Notes: a model not told the origin generated them from the letters alone. Numbered from the stretch's first letter, positions 1 through 12,520 are shown. The stretch: DNA of 64,000 bases from Microglena sp. YARC (GCA_022414725.1 CM039462.1:56917926-56981925); one strand, 5' to 3'. A program made the numbers and translations.

Positions 1-2755
1 GTGCTATGAAAACAAAACATTACCGGTAAAATAAAAGAAAAAGCGCTAGTAAGACAAAAATAAAAAGTGCTAGTAAAACAAAATAAAAGTGCTAGTAATA
101 CAAAAAACAAGGTGCTATTAAAAACGAAAATCAAAAGGTGACAGTAAAACTAAAACCCAAGGTGCTATGAAAACAAAATTACCGGTAAAATAAAAGACAA
201 AAATAAAAAAGTGCTAGTAAACGCTAGTAGAGAAAATCAAAAGACAGTAAAGCTATGAAAACTGTAACGCTACAAAAATAAAAAGTGCTAGTAAAAGTGC
301 TAGTAATACAAAAAACAAGGTGCTATTAAAACGAAAATCAAAAAGGTGACAGTAAAAACTAAAACCCAAGGTGCTATGAAAACAAAACATTAAAAAAAAA
401 GAAAAAGCAAAACAAAGTGCTAGTATACTAAAGTGCTATTAAATCAAAAGGTGACAGTAAAAAGGTAAGTGCGCTACTACTCAAAGACTAAAACTGCTAT
501 TAAATCAAAAGGTGACAGTAAAACTAAAACCCAAGGTGCTATGAAAACAAAACATTACCGTAAAATAAAAAAAAGCGCCAGTGCTAGTAAAACAAAAACA
601 AAAAGTGCTAGTAAACAAAAAAACAAGGTGCTATTAAACGAAAATCAAAAGGTGACAGTAAAACTAAAACCCAAGGTGCTATGAAAAAAAACATTACCGC
701 GCTAGTAAGACAAAAATAAAAGTGCTAGTAAAACAAGATAAAAAGTGCTAGTAATACAAAAACAAGGTGCTATTAAAACGAAAATCAAAAGGTGACAGTA
801 AAACTAAAACCCAAGGTGCTATGAAAACAAAACATTACCGGTAAAATAAAAGAAAAAGCGCTAGTAAGACAAAAATAAAAAGTGCTAGTAAAAACAAAAA
901 CAAAAAGTGCTAGTAATACAAAAACAAGGTGCTATTAAAACGAAAATCAAAAGGTGACAGTAAAAACTAAAACCCAAGGTGCTATGAAAACAAAACATTA
1001 CCGGTAAAATAAAAGAAAAAGCGCTAGTAAGACAAAAATAAAAAGTGCTAGTAAAACAAAAACAAAAAGTGCTAGTAATACAAAAAACAAGGTGCTATTA
1101 AAACGAAAATCAAAAAGGTGACAGTAAAAACTAAAACCCAAGGTGCTATGAAAACAAAACATTACGGTAAAATAAAAGAAAAAGCGCTAGTAAGACAAAA
1201 ATAAAAAGTGCTAGTAAAACAAAAACAAAAAGTGCTAGTAATACAAAAAACAAGGTGCTATTAAAACGAAAATCAAAAGGTGACAGTAAAACTAAAACAA
1301 GGTGCTATGAAAACAAAACATTACCGGTAAAATAAAGAAAAAGCGCTAGTAAGACAAAAATAAAAAGTGCTAGTAAAACAAAGATAAAAAGTGCTAGTAA
1401 TACAAAAAACAAGGTGCTATTAAAACGAAAATCAAAAGGTGACAGTAAAACTAAAACCCAAGGTGCTATGAAAACAAAACATTACCGGTAAAATAAAAGA
1501 AAAAAAAGCGTAATACTAGTAAGACAAAAATAAAAAAGTGCTAGTAAAACAAAAACAAAACGAAAATGCTAAAAAAGTAAAAACAAAAAAAAGTGCTAAG
1601 GTGCTATTAAAACGAAAACAAAAAATCAAAAGGTGACAGTAAAAACTAAAACCCAAGGTGCTATGAAAACAAAACATTACCGGTAAAATAAAAGAAAAAG
1701 CGCTAGTAAGACAAAAATAAAAAGTGCTAGTAAAACAAAGATAAAAAAGTGCTAGTAATACAAAAACAAGGTGCTATTAAAACGAAAATCAAAAGGTGAC
1801 AGTAAAACTAAAACCCAAGGTGCTATGAAAACAAAACATTACCGGTAAAATAAAAGAAAAAGCGCTAGTAAGACAAAAATAAAAAGTGCTAGTAAAACAA
1901 AGATAAAAATGCTAGTAATACAAAAAAACAAGGTGCTATTAAAACGAAAATCAAAAGGTGACAGTAAAACTAAAAACCCAAGGTGCTATGAAAACAAAAC
2001 ATTACCGGTAAAATAAAAGAAAAGCGCTAGTAAGACAAAATAAAAAGTGCTAGTAAAACAAAGATAAAAAGTGCTAGTAATACAAAAAACAAGGTGCTAT
2101 TAAAACGAAAATCAAAAGGTGACAGTAAAACTAAAACCCAAGGTGCTATGAAAACAAAACATTACCGGTAAAATAAAAGAAAAAGAGCTAGTAAGACAAA
2201 AATAAAAAGTGCTAGTAAAACAAAGATAAAAAGTGCTAGTAATACAAAAAACAAGGTGCTATTAAAACGAAAATCAAAAGGTGACAGTAAAACTAAAACC
2301 CAAGGTGCTATGAAAACAAAACATTACCGGTAAAATAAAAGAAAAAGCGCTAGTAAGACAAAAATAAAAAGTGCTAGTAAAACTAAAACACAAGGTGTTA
2401 GTACAACAAAACAGTACTGGTAAAACAAAAACAAAAGCGCTGGTAAAACAAAAATAAAAATGCTAGTAAAACAAAAACAGAAGGTGCTAGTCAACCATAA
2501 ATGCTAGTAAACAAAAAGTGCTAGTAAAACAAAAATCAAAATATGCTAGTAAAACAAAAAGTGCTAGAAAAGGGAAAACAATATTGCTAGGAAAACGAAA
2601 ACGAGTTGTGCTAGGAAAACAAAAACGAGCTAGTTATACAATACCAACAAATACTAGTAAAACAAAAACAAAGGGTGCTAGAAAAACAATCTGGAGCCAG
2701 TAAAACAACAAAAAAGTGCTAGCAAAACAAAAAGTGCTATCTCCATAAGTGACTA
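1..2755. repeat. A-rich complex satellite, 160-165 bp higher-order unit
   Basis: The array is built from short subunits of the form GTGCTAGTAAAACAAAAA (about 20-28 bp) with variants such as GTGCTATTAAAACG and GGTGACAGTAAAACTAAAA. These are ordered into a larger unit that begins GGTGCTATGAAAACAAAAC. Successive unit starts at about 815, 978, 1142, 1301 and 1462 give a period of 159-164 bp. Units from about 740 to 2,340 are regular. The first 700 bp contain deletions and scrambled order, and 2,340-2,755 falls back to simple subunits. The array runs off the left edge. No credible coding sequence is seen; short open frames are by-products of the repeat. Confidence 0.93.
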
Positions 2756-3744
2756 ATTATTGGCCTTTTGGGACAGACGGTTTAGACCCATGGACTGCAG
2801 TCCAGTGAAAAAACAAATGCTACAAAGTTGCTTAACCACATCAGCTAAACATATAAGTACTTGGATTTGGGTATGCTCGGGGTTTGAGAACCAGATGAAG
2901 TCAAACCTTTTCTTTTTTTCACTATGGGGGTCCCTAATTCAGGACAGATTTTACACAAATGTGGGACGGAGTCAAACGCAGTCGATTTTGTTTTTAATTG
3001 AATTAGGTAGGCCTGTTTTTCACATCTTCCCTTACAAGTCATTGTCACAGCAGGTTCTGGAAGATACTGTGCAGGCAATACGGGCTGTACAAAGCCAAAA
3101 GTCACTGAGTGTTTGCACGTTTTGGGCCAATTTAGGAGTCCCTGATTATGTTACAAGCAGCACAGCCACAATTTTATCGTTTGGTGTCTTTTTCTTTCCA
3201 GCACAGGGTCCGGAATGACTTTTCGGATTTGTTTGAAATTTGAAATTTCAAATCCCACTTGATAAGCATATTCAAAAAACGAACATTTTTCTTCTTTTCA
3301 TTAATCATCCACATCTGAAGTTAGATTTTGATTTGGTATTTCCCAGGTATAGGCCGAAATGGCAGGTGGAATTGCTATTGCAGTTCTCTCAGAAGCTGAG
3401 GCTGAAGCGCAGCCTCCAACCTTGCGGTAGGGGTTAGATAAGCCTTCGTCCAGCAAATACTTGATTCGCGATAGCTCGCGCGACCTTGTATCTGACGCAT
3501 ATTGAATTTTCCCCAAAATATTTTGTACATCTCGTGTACTGCCAACTGCCTGCCGGCCTGGGCTGCTCGCGTCTGAATGCCCATGGGAACAAAAAATAGC
3601 TGCTCGTCGAGCTGAAAAAGTCACGAGAAGCGCTATCTACGCAGAATTCAATTCCAAGCATTTTGGGGTGTGTACAGCTCTGTCCCACACTCTTGTCCTG
3701 AATTAGGGCGTTTTGGGGATTAGGCACTTCTTGAGATATATTTG
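2756..3744. other. Non-repetitive island inside the A-rich satellite
   Basis: About 1 kb of ordinary-complexity DNA interrupts the satellite. Nothing is recognised in it. On the minus strand at 3,301-3,624 an open frame of about 107 residues has a helix-like charged stretch (RDVQNILGKIQ then SRELSRIKYLLDEG) that could be an old exon, but no splice sites or homology could be settled by eye. CCCTAATTCAGGACA near 2,932 recurs inverted near 3,708, so a degenerate inverted-repeat insertion of about 0.78 kb is possible. Confidence 0.4.
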
Positions 3745-4361
3745 TATTTATTAAAAAAAGTGCTAGTTATAAAAACCCTTGCTAGTAATACAAAAACAGA
3801 AGTACTATTAAAACAAAACAAAGTGTGCTAGAAAGACAAACAAGTGCAAGTAAAACAATAACAAAGGTGCTAGTAAAACAGTAATAAAGAGTTCTAGCCA
3901 AACAATAAAGTGCTAGTAAAACAAGAAGGTGCTAGTTAAACAAAAATAAAAAGTGCTAGTAAAACAAAAGCATAGGGTCGGTGTTTTTATTTCAGATTTC
4001 TGTAGTCCATGTTGAGTAGCTACTTGGGCTACTCAACCCTGATTTCAGGATAGTTGCGTAGCCATCGTATGGCGGAGCGCAAAGCGCGAAGCCTGGGGGG
4101 GTCGGGGGGCAGCGCGTCACGATATCGGGGGGTCCGGGCGGTGTAGCATTCAACCGAATGGTGACGGAATGGCGACGCGTCGTCGAAAAATGAAACACTG
4201 CATAAGGTCCTACTAAAACAAAAAGTGCTAGTCAAACAAAAACAGAAGGTCCTACTAAAACAAAAAGTGCTAGTCAAACAAAAATAAAAGTGCTAGTCAA
4301 ACAAGAACAAAAGGTGTTAGTAATAGAAAAACTTGCTAGTAAAATAAAAACAAAAAGTATT
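3745..4361. repeat. Degenerate A-rich satellite with a short GC-rich insert
   Basis: GTGCTAGTAAAACAAAAA-type subunits resume after the island. They are interrupted at about 3,986-4,195 by a unique GC-rich stretch with no recognised feature, then continue to the start of the 41 bp array. Confidence 0.8.
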
Positions 4362-5157
4362 TGTAATACATTAACAAAAATGCTATTTAAACAAAAAGTG
4401 CTTGTGACACATTAACAAAAATGCTATTTAAACAAAAAGTGCTTGTAACACATTAACAAAAATGCTATTTAAACAAAAAGTGCTTGTAACACATTAACAA
4501 AAATGCTATTTAAACAAAAAGTGCTTGTAACACATTAACAAAAATGCTATTTAAACAAAAAGTGCTTGTAAGACATTAACAAAAATGCTATTTAAACAAA
4601 AAGTGCTTGTAACACATTAACAAAAATGCTATTTAAACAAAAAGTGCTTGTAACACATTAACAAAAATGCTATTTAAACAAAAAGTGCTTGTAACACATT
4701 AACAAAAATGCTATTTAAACAAAAAGTGCTTGTAACACATTAACAAAAATGCTATTTAAACAAAAAGTGCTTGTAACACATTAACAAAAATGCTATTTAA
4801 ACAAAAAGTGCTTGTAACACATTAACAAAAATGCTATTTAAACAAAAAGTGCTTGTAACACATTAACAAAAATGCTATTTAAACAAAAAGTGCTTGTAAC
4901 ACATTAACAAAAATGCTATTTAAACAAAAAGTGCTTGTAACACATTAACAAATATGCTATTTAAACAAAAAGTGCTTTTAACACATTAACAAAAATGCTA
5001 TTTAAACAAAAAGTGCTTGTAACACATTAACAAAAATGCTATTTAAACAAAAAGTGCTTGTAACACATTAACAAAAATGCTATTTAAACAAAAAGTGCTT
5101 GTAACACATTAACAAAAATGCTATTTAAACAAAAAGTGCTTGTAACACATTAACAAA
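4362..5157. repeat. 41 bp tandem array, about 19 copies
   Basis: The unit combines AAAAATGCTATTTAAACA with AAAAGTGCTTGTAACACATT and repeats every 41 bp with very few changes (for example GTGACAC near 4,405, AATATGC near 4,951 and GTGCTTTTAAC near 4,975). The unit is clearly built from the same GTGCT...AAACAAAAA subunit as the flanking satellite, so it is a recent local amplification of a satellite dimer. Confidence 0.95.
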
Positions 5158-5545
5158 AACAAAAGGTGTTTGCGAAACCAAAACAAAAGCTAATGAAACA
5201 AAAAGTGATAGTCAAATAAAAACAAAAGTTGCTAGTATAACAAAAACAAAAAGTGCTAGTAAAACAAAAAGATACAGTCAAACAAAAATAAAGTGCTGGT
5301 AAAACAAAAAAGTGGTTGGAAAACAAAAACAGAAGTTGCTGGTAAAACAAAAAAGAAGTAGGAAAACAAAAACAAAAGGTGCTAGTTAAACAAAAAAGTG
5401 CTAGTAAAACAAAAAAGAAAGGTGCTAGTAAAACAAAAATAAAACGTGCTAGTAAAAGAAAAGTGCTAGTAAAAAATAAATATGCTATTATCACATTAAA
5501 AAAATGGTGTGCCAAGACTCATGTTAAGTGCTAGTTAAACAAAAA
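5158..5545. repeat. Degenerate A-rich satellite, right flank of the 41 bp array
   Basis: Irregular GTGCTAGTAAAACAAAAA-like subunits continue on the right side of the homogeneous 41 bp array, which is therefore embedded within the older satellite. Confidence 0.8.
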
Positions 5546-5900
5546 ACGCACCTGACGTTGGTCCCATGGTAGCAATTGTTCCAGCCAAAATAGGCAACAA
5601 ACTCAAGGCTATATGGCTGTTGCTCTGTATCTTCATGAGGGGCTCTGACTGGCATGGTGACTCATGTATAGGGCTAGTAAAACAAAAATGAGGGGCTCTA
5701 TGGCTGAAAATGAGTGGATCTGATTGCTAGGGGTGACTCAGTTTTAGTGCTAGTTCCCCAGCTGCGGTGTACAGGGGGGCCCCCTTAACAACACGTCCCT
5801 CCAAGCGTTTTTTTGTTGTAGTGCTCGTAAAATAAAAACGCACCTGACAGTGGTCCCTTGGCTGGAGGCCATGCAGGGTTGCTCTGTAGCTTGATGAGGG
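5546..5900. repeat. Diverged forerunners of the 128 bp unit joined to satellite subunits
   Basis: Two blocks (about 5,548-5,680 and 5,837-5,930) start with ACGCACCTGAC then GTGGTCCC or TTGGTCCC and end with GAGGGGCTCTGACTG. The second leads straight into the first regular 128 bp unit. Each is preceded by a satellite-type GTGCTAGTTAAACAAAAA or GTGCTCGTAAAATAAAAA. The stretch links the A-rich satellite to the 128 bp array. Confidence 0.55.
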
Positions 5901-8900
5901 GCTCTGACTGCCATGTTTCATTCATGCTTAGAGTAATGTCATCATCCTGGCTACTATGAACACGCACTGGGGTGACCAGACCTGGACACAAATGTGATTG
6001 TTGGGGATGTGAACGTTGGGGATCAAACTCGAGGACTGCCATGGTTCACTCACGCTTAGAGTAATGTCATCATCCTGGCTACTATGAACACGCACTGGGG
6101 TGACCAGACCTGGACACAAATGTGATCGTTGGGGATGTGAACGTTGGGGATCAAACTTGAGGACTGCCATGGTTCACTCATGCTTAGAGTAATGTCATCA
6201 TCCTGGCTACTATGAACACGCACTGGGGTGACCAGACCTGGACACAAATGTGATCGTTGGGGATGTGAACGTTGGGGATCAAACTCGAGGACTGCCATGG
6301 TTCACTCATGCTTAGAGTAATGTCATCATCCTGGCTACTATGAACACGCACTGGGGTGACCAGACCTGGACACAAATGTGATCGTTGGGGATGTGAACGT
6401 TGGGGATCAAACTCGAGGACTGCCATGGTTCACTCATGTTTAGAGTAATGTCATCATCCTGGCTACTATGAACACGCACTGGGGTGACCAGACCTGGACA
6501 CAAATGTGATCGTTGGGGATGTGAACGTTGGGGATCAAACTCGAGGACTGCCATGGTTCACTCATGCTTAGAGTAATGTCATCATCCTGGCTACTATGAA
6601 CACGCACTGGGGTGACCAGACCTGGACACAAATGTGATCGTTGGGGATGTGAACGTTGGGGATCAAACTCGAGGACTGCCATGGTTCACTCATGCTTAGA
6701 GTAATGTCATCATCCTGGCTACTATGAACACGCACTGGGGGTGACCAGACCTGGACACAAATGTGATCGTTGGGGATGTGAACGTTGGGGATCAAACTCG
6801 AGGACTGCCATGGTTCACTCATGCTTAGAGTAATGTCATCATCCTGGCTACTATGAACACGCACTGGGGTGACCAGACCTGGACACAAATGTGATCGTTG
6901 GGGATGTGAACGTTGGGGATCAAACTCGAGGACTGCCATGGTTCACTCATGCTTAGAGTAATGTCAATCATCCTGGCTACTATGAACACGCACTGGGGTG
7001 ACCAGACCTGGACACAAATGTGATCGTTGGGGATGTGAACGTTGGGGATCAAAACTCGAGGACTGCCATGGTTCACTCATGCTTAGAGTAATGTCATCAT
7101 CCTGGCTACTATGAACACGCACTGGGGTGACCAGACCTGGACACAAATGTGATCGTTGGGGATGTGAACGTTGGGGATCAAACTCGAGGACTGCCATGGT
7201 TCACTCATGCTTAGAGTAATGTCATCATCCTGGCTACTATGAACACGCACTGGGGTGACCAGACCTGGACACAAATGTGATCGTTGGGGATGTGAACGTT
7301 GGGGATCAAACTCGAGGACTGCCATGGTTCACTCATGCTTAGAGTAATGTCATCATCCTGGCTACTATGAACACGCACTGGGGTGACCAGACCTGGACAC
7401 AAATGTGATCGTTGGGGATGTGAACGTTGGGGATCAAACTCGAGGACTGCCATGGTTCACTCATGCTTAGAGTAATGTCATCATCCTGGCTACTATGAAC
7501 ACGCACTGGGGTGACCAGACCTGGACACAAATGTGATCGTTGGGATGTGAACGTTGGGGGATCAAACTCGAGGACTGCCATGGTTCACTCATGCTTAGAG
7601 TAATGTCATCATCCTGGCTACTATGAACACGCACTGGGGTGACCAGACCTGGACACAAATGTGATCGTTGGGGATGTGAACGTTGGGGATCAAACTCGAG
7701 GACTGCCATGGTTCACTCATGCTTAGAGTAATGTCATCATCCTGGCTACTATGAACACGCACTGGGGTGACCAGACCTGGACACAAATGTGATCGTTGGG
7801 GATGTGAACGTTGGGGATCAAACTCGAGGACTGCCATGGTTCACTCATGCTTAGAGTAATGTCATCATCCTGGCTACTATGAACACGCACTGGGGTGACC
7901 AGACCTGGACACAAATTGTGATCGTTGGGGATGTGAACGTTGGGGATCAAACTCGAGGACTGCCATGGTTCACTCATGCTTAGAGTAATGTCATCATCCT
8001 GGCTACTATGAACACGCACTGGGGTGACCAGACCTGGACACAAATGTGATCGTTGGGGATGTGAACGTTGGGGATCAAACTCGAGGACTGCCATGGTTCA
8101 CTCATGCTTAGAGTAATGTCATCATCCTGGCTACTATGAACACGCACTGGGGTGACCAGACCTGGACACAAATGTGATCGTTGGGGATGTGAACGTTGGG
8201 GATCAAACTCGAGGACTGCATGGTTCACTCATGCTTAGAGTAATGTCATCATCCTGGCTACTATGAACACGCACTGGGGTGACCAGACCTGGACACAAAT
8301 GTGATCGTTGGGGATGTGAACGTTGGGGATCAAACTCGAGGACTGCCATGGTTCACTCATGCTTAGAGTAATGTCATCATCCTGGCTACTATGAACACGC
8401 ACTGGGGTGACCAGACCTGGACACAAATATGATCGTTGGGGATGTGAACGTTGGGGATCAAACTCGAGGACTGCCATGGTTCACTCATGCTTAGAGTAAT
8501 GTCATCATCCTGGCTACTATGAACACGCACTGGGGTGACCAGACCTGGACACAAATGTGATCGTTGGGGATGTGAACGTTGGGGATCAAACTCGAGGACT
8601 GCCATGGTTCACTCATGCTTAGAAATGTCATCATCACTATGAACACGCACTGGGGTGACCAGACCTGGACACAAATGTGATCGTTGGGGATGTGAACGTT
8701 GGGGATCAAACTCGAGGACTGCCATGGTTCACTCATGTTTAGAGAAATGTCCTCATTGCTATGAAACACGCACTGGGGTGACCAGACCTGGGCACAAATG
8801 TGAACGTTGAGGATGTGAACATTGGGTATCAAACTCGAGGACTGCCATGTTTCACTCATGTTTAGAGAAATGTCCTCATCCCAAATGCTATGAACACGCA

Positions 8901-9182
8901 CTGGGGTGACCAGACCTGGGCACAAATGTGATCGTTGAGGATGTGAACGTTGGGTATCAAACTCGAGGACTGCCATGTTTTACTCATGTTTAGAGAAATG
9001 TCCTCATCCCAAATGCTATGAACACGCACTGGGGTGACCAGACCTGGGCACAAATGTGAACGTTGAGGATGTGAACATTGGGTATCAAACTCGAGGACTG
9101 CCATGTTTTACTCATGTTTAGAGAAATGTCCTCATCCCAAATGCTATGAACACGCACTGGGGTGACCAGACCTGGGCACAAA
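5901..9182. repeat. 128 bp tandem array, about 25 copies
   Basis: The unit contains GACTGCCATGGTTCACTCAT, TCATCATCCTGGCTACTATG, GAACACGCACTGGGGTGACC and two copies of a GATGTGAACGTTGGG-like motif. Units from 5,930 to 8,620 are nearly identical, with single-base indels (for example near 6,740, 6,965 and 7,915). Units from 8,620 to 9,182 are shorter and diverged (AGAGAAATGTCCTCATC, CCTGGGCAC). Because 128 is not a multiple of three, every frame shift produces a new overlapping open frame of about 80 codons on the minus strand. These are not genes. Confidence 0.97.
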
Positions 9183-9585
9183 TGTGAACGTTGGTGTTAC
9201 CAGACCTGGACACAAATGTGAACGTTGGTGATGTGAACGTTGGGGATGTGAACGTTGGGGATGTGAACGTTGGGGATGTGAACGTTGGGGATGTGAACGT
9301 TGGTGATGTGAACGTTGGGGATGTGAACGTTGAGGATGTGAACGTTGGGGATGTGAAGGTTGGGGATATGAACGTTGGGGTGAACGTTGGGATGTGAACG
9401 TTGGGGATGTGAACGTTGGTGATGTGAACGTTGGTGATGTGAACGTTGGTGATGTGAACGTTGGTGATGTGAACGTTGGTGATGTGAACGTTGGTGATGT
9501 GAACGTTGGGGATGTGAACGTTGGGGATGTGAACGTTGGGGATGCGAACGTTGGGGATGTGAACGTTGGGGATCAAAAATCAGGA
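9183..9585. repeat. 15 bp minisatellite GATGTGAACGTTGGK, about 26 copies
   Basis: The unit GATGTGAACGTTGGG or GATGTGAACGTTGGT repeats every 15 bp. The same motif occurs about twice inside every 128 bp unit to the left, so this array grew from the end of a 128 bp unit. It would read (NVGDV)n on the plus strand, but nothing suggests it is translated. Confidence 0.95.
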
Positions 9586-9705
9586 CTGGAAGGTGTGACT
9601 CATGTTTAATGTAATGTCATCATCCTGGCTGCAAAATGTTATTTTAGAGGGTTCTGGTTTTAGGCCTCCTTCAGGGACAGCTTTTTACAGCTTGTATGGT
9701 TTTTT

Positions 9706-9921
9706 TGGTGGAGCCCCTTCTTCAAGAGGGCGGAAGCCCCCAGGGTTACCCCGTTGTTCATTTGTGTGTCTGTCCGTTTCCCCCCCCCCCCCCCCGAGAC
9801 AAAGCCTGACACATCAGCTAATATTCTCGTTACTAACTTGCTTCCGTTGCCACCTTTCCTTCCGTTGCCAACACACACAGCCAATTTTCCGCGTCGCTTG
9901 CGACGCTGCATAGGACTTGTT
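9706..9921 (+). repeat. Dispersed repeat family F1, copy 1
   Basis: A block of about 216 bp shared with six other places in the window. In order: a GGAGCCCC...GCCCCCAGGGTTACCC end, a C16 run, ACAAAGCCTGACACATCAGC, CTTCCGTTGCCACC, CCAATTTTCCGCGTCGC, and the end GCATAGGACTTGTT. The right end contains the inverted pair GCGTCGC-TT-GCGACGC. No coding capacity is seen. It is most likely a short non-autonomous mobile element, type unknown. Confidence 0.7.
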
Positions 9922-10035
9922 TTAGCGGCCATTTGGGCCTCAACAGGGTCAAAAGTAGCGATATCTAAAAATAAAAAAACTGAAGGTGCGTGGTGTAAAG
10001 GGGCCCCTCTTAGACGCTGCAACTGGTAAAGTCAC

Positions 10036-10430
10036 CCGACATAGTAAGCGATCGCTATATTAAGTGATCGCTATATAAAGTGATCGCTATATACCACCCA
10101 CACACATGTTTCCCCAACTTTCCCCAACTTGAACTAGCAGGAGAATGAGACCGGTGAATCGATGGCCTCCAAACTAGAACAATTGTCCATCGAGGTCTGT
10201 CTGCAAATGGCGGCAGGTCTTTCCCCCCCCCCTAAATGCCCCTAAAATCCTATATAAGGCTATAAAAGCTAAACGAAGCTATATAAAGGATTAAAACGCT
10301 GTCCCTGGAGAAGGCCTAAAACCACTCAGTTCAGATAAAACCACTTTCAGATCTGAAAAAAAACTGATTTTGCGGTCCTTGTGTGTGCTCCCTGGTAAAT
10401 ATTGGAAAGTCCCAAAAGTTGCAGCCCATG
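10036..10430. other. Short GCGATCGC-type repeat, then unassigned sequence
   Basis: At 10,040-10,092 AAGTGATCGCTATAT repeats three times with a spacing of about 19 bp; the first copy contains the palindrome GCGATCGC. From 10,096 to 10,430 no gene or structured repeat was found. Confidence 0.5.
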
Positions 10431-10441
10431 TCATTGTGTGT

Positions 10442-10495
<54 letters not shown>

Positions 10496-10528
10496 ATGGG
10501 GGGGGGGGGGGGGGCAGTCCCATGTCAT

Positions 10529-10559
<31 letters not shown>

Positions 10560-10580
10560 GGGGGGGGGGGGGGGGGGGGC
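10431..10580. repeat. (TG)n and poly-G microsatellites
   Basis: A (TG)n tract at about 10,436-10,493 is followed by a G17 run (10,498-10,514), a second (TG)n tract (about 10,528-10,556) and a G22 run (10,558-10,579). Low-complexity DNA. Confidence 0.95.
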
Positions 10581-10627
10581 AGTGGGGGGTTTAAGGTTTA
10601 GGGTTTAGGGCAAGCGACCCTAAAATT

Positions 10628-10858
10628 GGCGGAGCGACAGGTGGCAACGGAAGGGAGTTAGTTTGGGAGACAGTTGGCTGACGTGTCAGGCTTCACCACC
10701 GTCAGACAGATGGTTGGATGGTCGGATGGTCGGTCGGTCAGTCGGTCGGTCGATCGGTCGGTTGGTTGGTCGGTAGGTCGGTTGGTCGGTCGGTCGGTCG
10801 GACGGACAAATGGGTAACCCTGGAGGCTCCCACCCCCTTGAAGAGGAGGCTCCGCCCA
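10628..10858 (-). repeat. Dispersed repeat family F1, copy 2, with internal GGTC microsatellite
   Basis: Reverse orientation relative to copy 1. It shows AGGTGGCAACGGAAGG, GACAGTTGGCTGACGTGTCA, then a (GGTC/GGTT)n microsatellite at about 10,703-10,804 exactly where other copies carry a short GGTCGG segment, then GGGTAACCCTGGAGGCTCCC. The AAGTCCTATGC end is missing. The microsatellite seems to have expanded inside the element. Confidence 0.65.
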
Positions 10859-10892
10859 AAACAACCTGAATATATCAAATACGGTACGCCAT

Positions 10893-11705
10893 CTAGTTAA
10901 CACAAGACTGACCCATCCAAATCTTGTCACCTGATGTCTGCCCTAGCTGCTGGTTGGCGCCCAAGGGGGATCCAGCTTGGGTTCCTGACATCAGCCCTTG
11001 CTGCTGACTCGTGCCTGAGGTAGATGCAGCTCGGGGCCTTGGCATTATCCCTAGCTGCTGGCTAGTACCTGAGGTGGATGCAGCTCGGGTTCCCGGTATT
11101 TGTGGAGATCCGGCTCTTCTCAGGTCTAGCATTATTGGCTCTATCATGGAGGAAGATAATGCCCGTGTGTAAAAAGGCTGCTCTGCTGGAGGAGAGCGGG
11201 GGCATAGCCCATTTGGAACAATGCTTACATCACCCTCCCACTGCCGGTTGGACCTCTTATTGGCTGGGACCGCTACCGATCTAAGGGGGGCCTTCGTGCC
11301 ACCTGGTACATCGCTCTGCTCCTCTTCTTCCTCCTCATAGATGATGTACGAAACCACGTCACTATGGGGGGCATCACACATGAGGTTGGATGCATTGGTG
11401 GTGGGAGGCGAGTTTGGGGAAGAATTATCATCGCGAAAACCACCTGGAGGAGTATCATGGCGTGTTGGGGAAAACATCTCAAGGGGTAGCTTCTTGCTGG
11501 CTTCTTGGATAAGGAGGGAGAACTATTGAGGCAGCTGCTGGCTGGCTTCTTTGGTCGGGAGCTGGGCTGTTAGTGCAGCTGTAGCCCAGGTTCTTGTGGA
11601 ATGATCCAAATGTGTCGAGGCAGCTGCTGGCAGGCTTCTTGGGTTGGGAGTTAGGCTGTTGAGGCAGCTGCTGCACAGCTTCTTGTGCAAGCAAGGAGCT
11701 GTCAC
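10893..11705 (-). CDS. Candidate hypothetical protein, Q/S/P-rich, possibly broken
   Basis: Family not recognised. A 194-codon frame (11,477 down to 10,893) starts at ATG (MFSPTRHDTPPGG) and has an acidic stretch (YEEEEEEQSD). Its last third holds three imperfect repeats of about 23 residues: RAASTSGTSQQLG, RAASTSGTSQQQG and AGSPLGANQQLGQTSG. Just upstream (11,694-11,479) a Q/P-rich frame of the same flavour (LAQEAVQQLPQQPN) ends in a stop directly before this ATG, one frame out. The two may belong to one gene with a frameshift or missed splice. Repeated GCAGCTGCTGGCTGG-like DNA underlies it, so a non-coding minisatellite is the main alternative. Confidence 0.3.
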
Positions 11706-11861
11706 AAGCAGTTATCAGATTGGCTTGGCCTCTATGTCATGGCTAGTCTGGGACTAGTTTGCTGGTACTCAACAAGGCTGGTCAGCTTCTAGGCAGCTCT
11801 GTAGTCACTGTCCGTGTTGTGGCAAGTGACAAAATTCTGTGCAAGGTAGGTGGGTGAGGTA

Positions 11862-12100
11862 TATTGGTTGGTTGGTTGGTTGGTTGGTTGGTTGGTTGGT
11901 TGGTTGGTTGGTTGGTTGGTTGGTTGGTTGGTTTGGTTGGTTGGTTGGTTGGTTGGTTGGTTGGATGGTTGGTTGGTCGGAAGGTTTGGAGGAGGGGGGA
12001 GGGGGGAGGGGGGTGTGGGGGGGGGGGGGATTGAGTGGGTGGAGTGAGTGGATGGAGAGAGTGGGTGGACAGGTGGGCAGGTGGGTGGGCAGGAGAATGG
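11862..12100. repeat. (GGTT)n microsatellite and G-rich flank
   Basis: An almost pure (TTGG)n tract runs from about 11,863 to 11,975. It is followed by G-rich sequence with GGGTGG-type motifs to about 12,100. Open frames here read only (GWLV)n and are artefacts. Confidence 0.92.
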
Positions 12101-12518
12101 GCAGGAGGTCAGAATTGCAGATTAGAAGGCATGGACGCGGAATGGAGGGGGGTTCTCGGCACACAACTGTCGAGTAAAACGAACTCCCTAAAGGTCTAGC
12201 AACGAGAAGTTGAAACAAACGAGCGATGATGATCCACTGCCACGTTCGACAGGTCCAAGCTTACAGGAAGAGAGCGTGCGATAGGACGTAGTCGAGGCTG
12301 GGCGGAACGGCTGAGTGTGGTCGGGGGCTGGGTCGGGCGAGGAGGGTGTGGGGGGGTGTGTGGGGGGAGGGGATACGAAACCCACCCAACCCACTCGGCC
12401 ACCCAACTCACCCCACTACCACCTCCGACACGGGCCAGCAAACAGGAAAGAGGACGAATGCCTGGGTTAAGGCGAGACTGAAGTGACCGTCGAGCGTCGT
12501 TGGGGGATTGGGACGGGC

Positions 12519-12520
<2 letters not shown>

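Noticed and set aside
2932..3708. MITE bounded by CCCTAATTCAGGACA inverted pair
   Set aside because: Only about 15 bp matches cleanly, spacing differs between arms and no TSD is seen.
5785..9104. Many overlapping minus-strand frames of about 80 codons (MAVLEFDPQRSHPQ...)
   Set aside because: They repeat with the 128 bp unit and switch frame each unit; pure repeat by-products.
1..9585. CRISPR-like arrays
   Set aside because: Units are contiguous with no unique spacers; eukaryotic satellites.
10588..10610. Plant-type telomere repeat (TTTAGGG twice)
   Set aside because: Only two units beside G-rich microsatellites; too short to claim interstitial telomere DNA.
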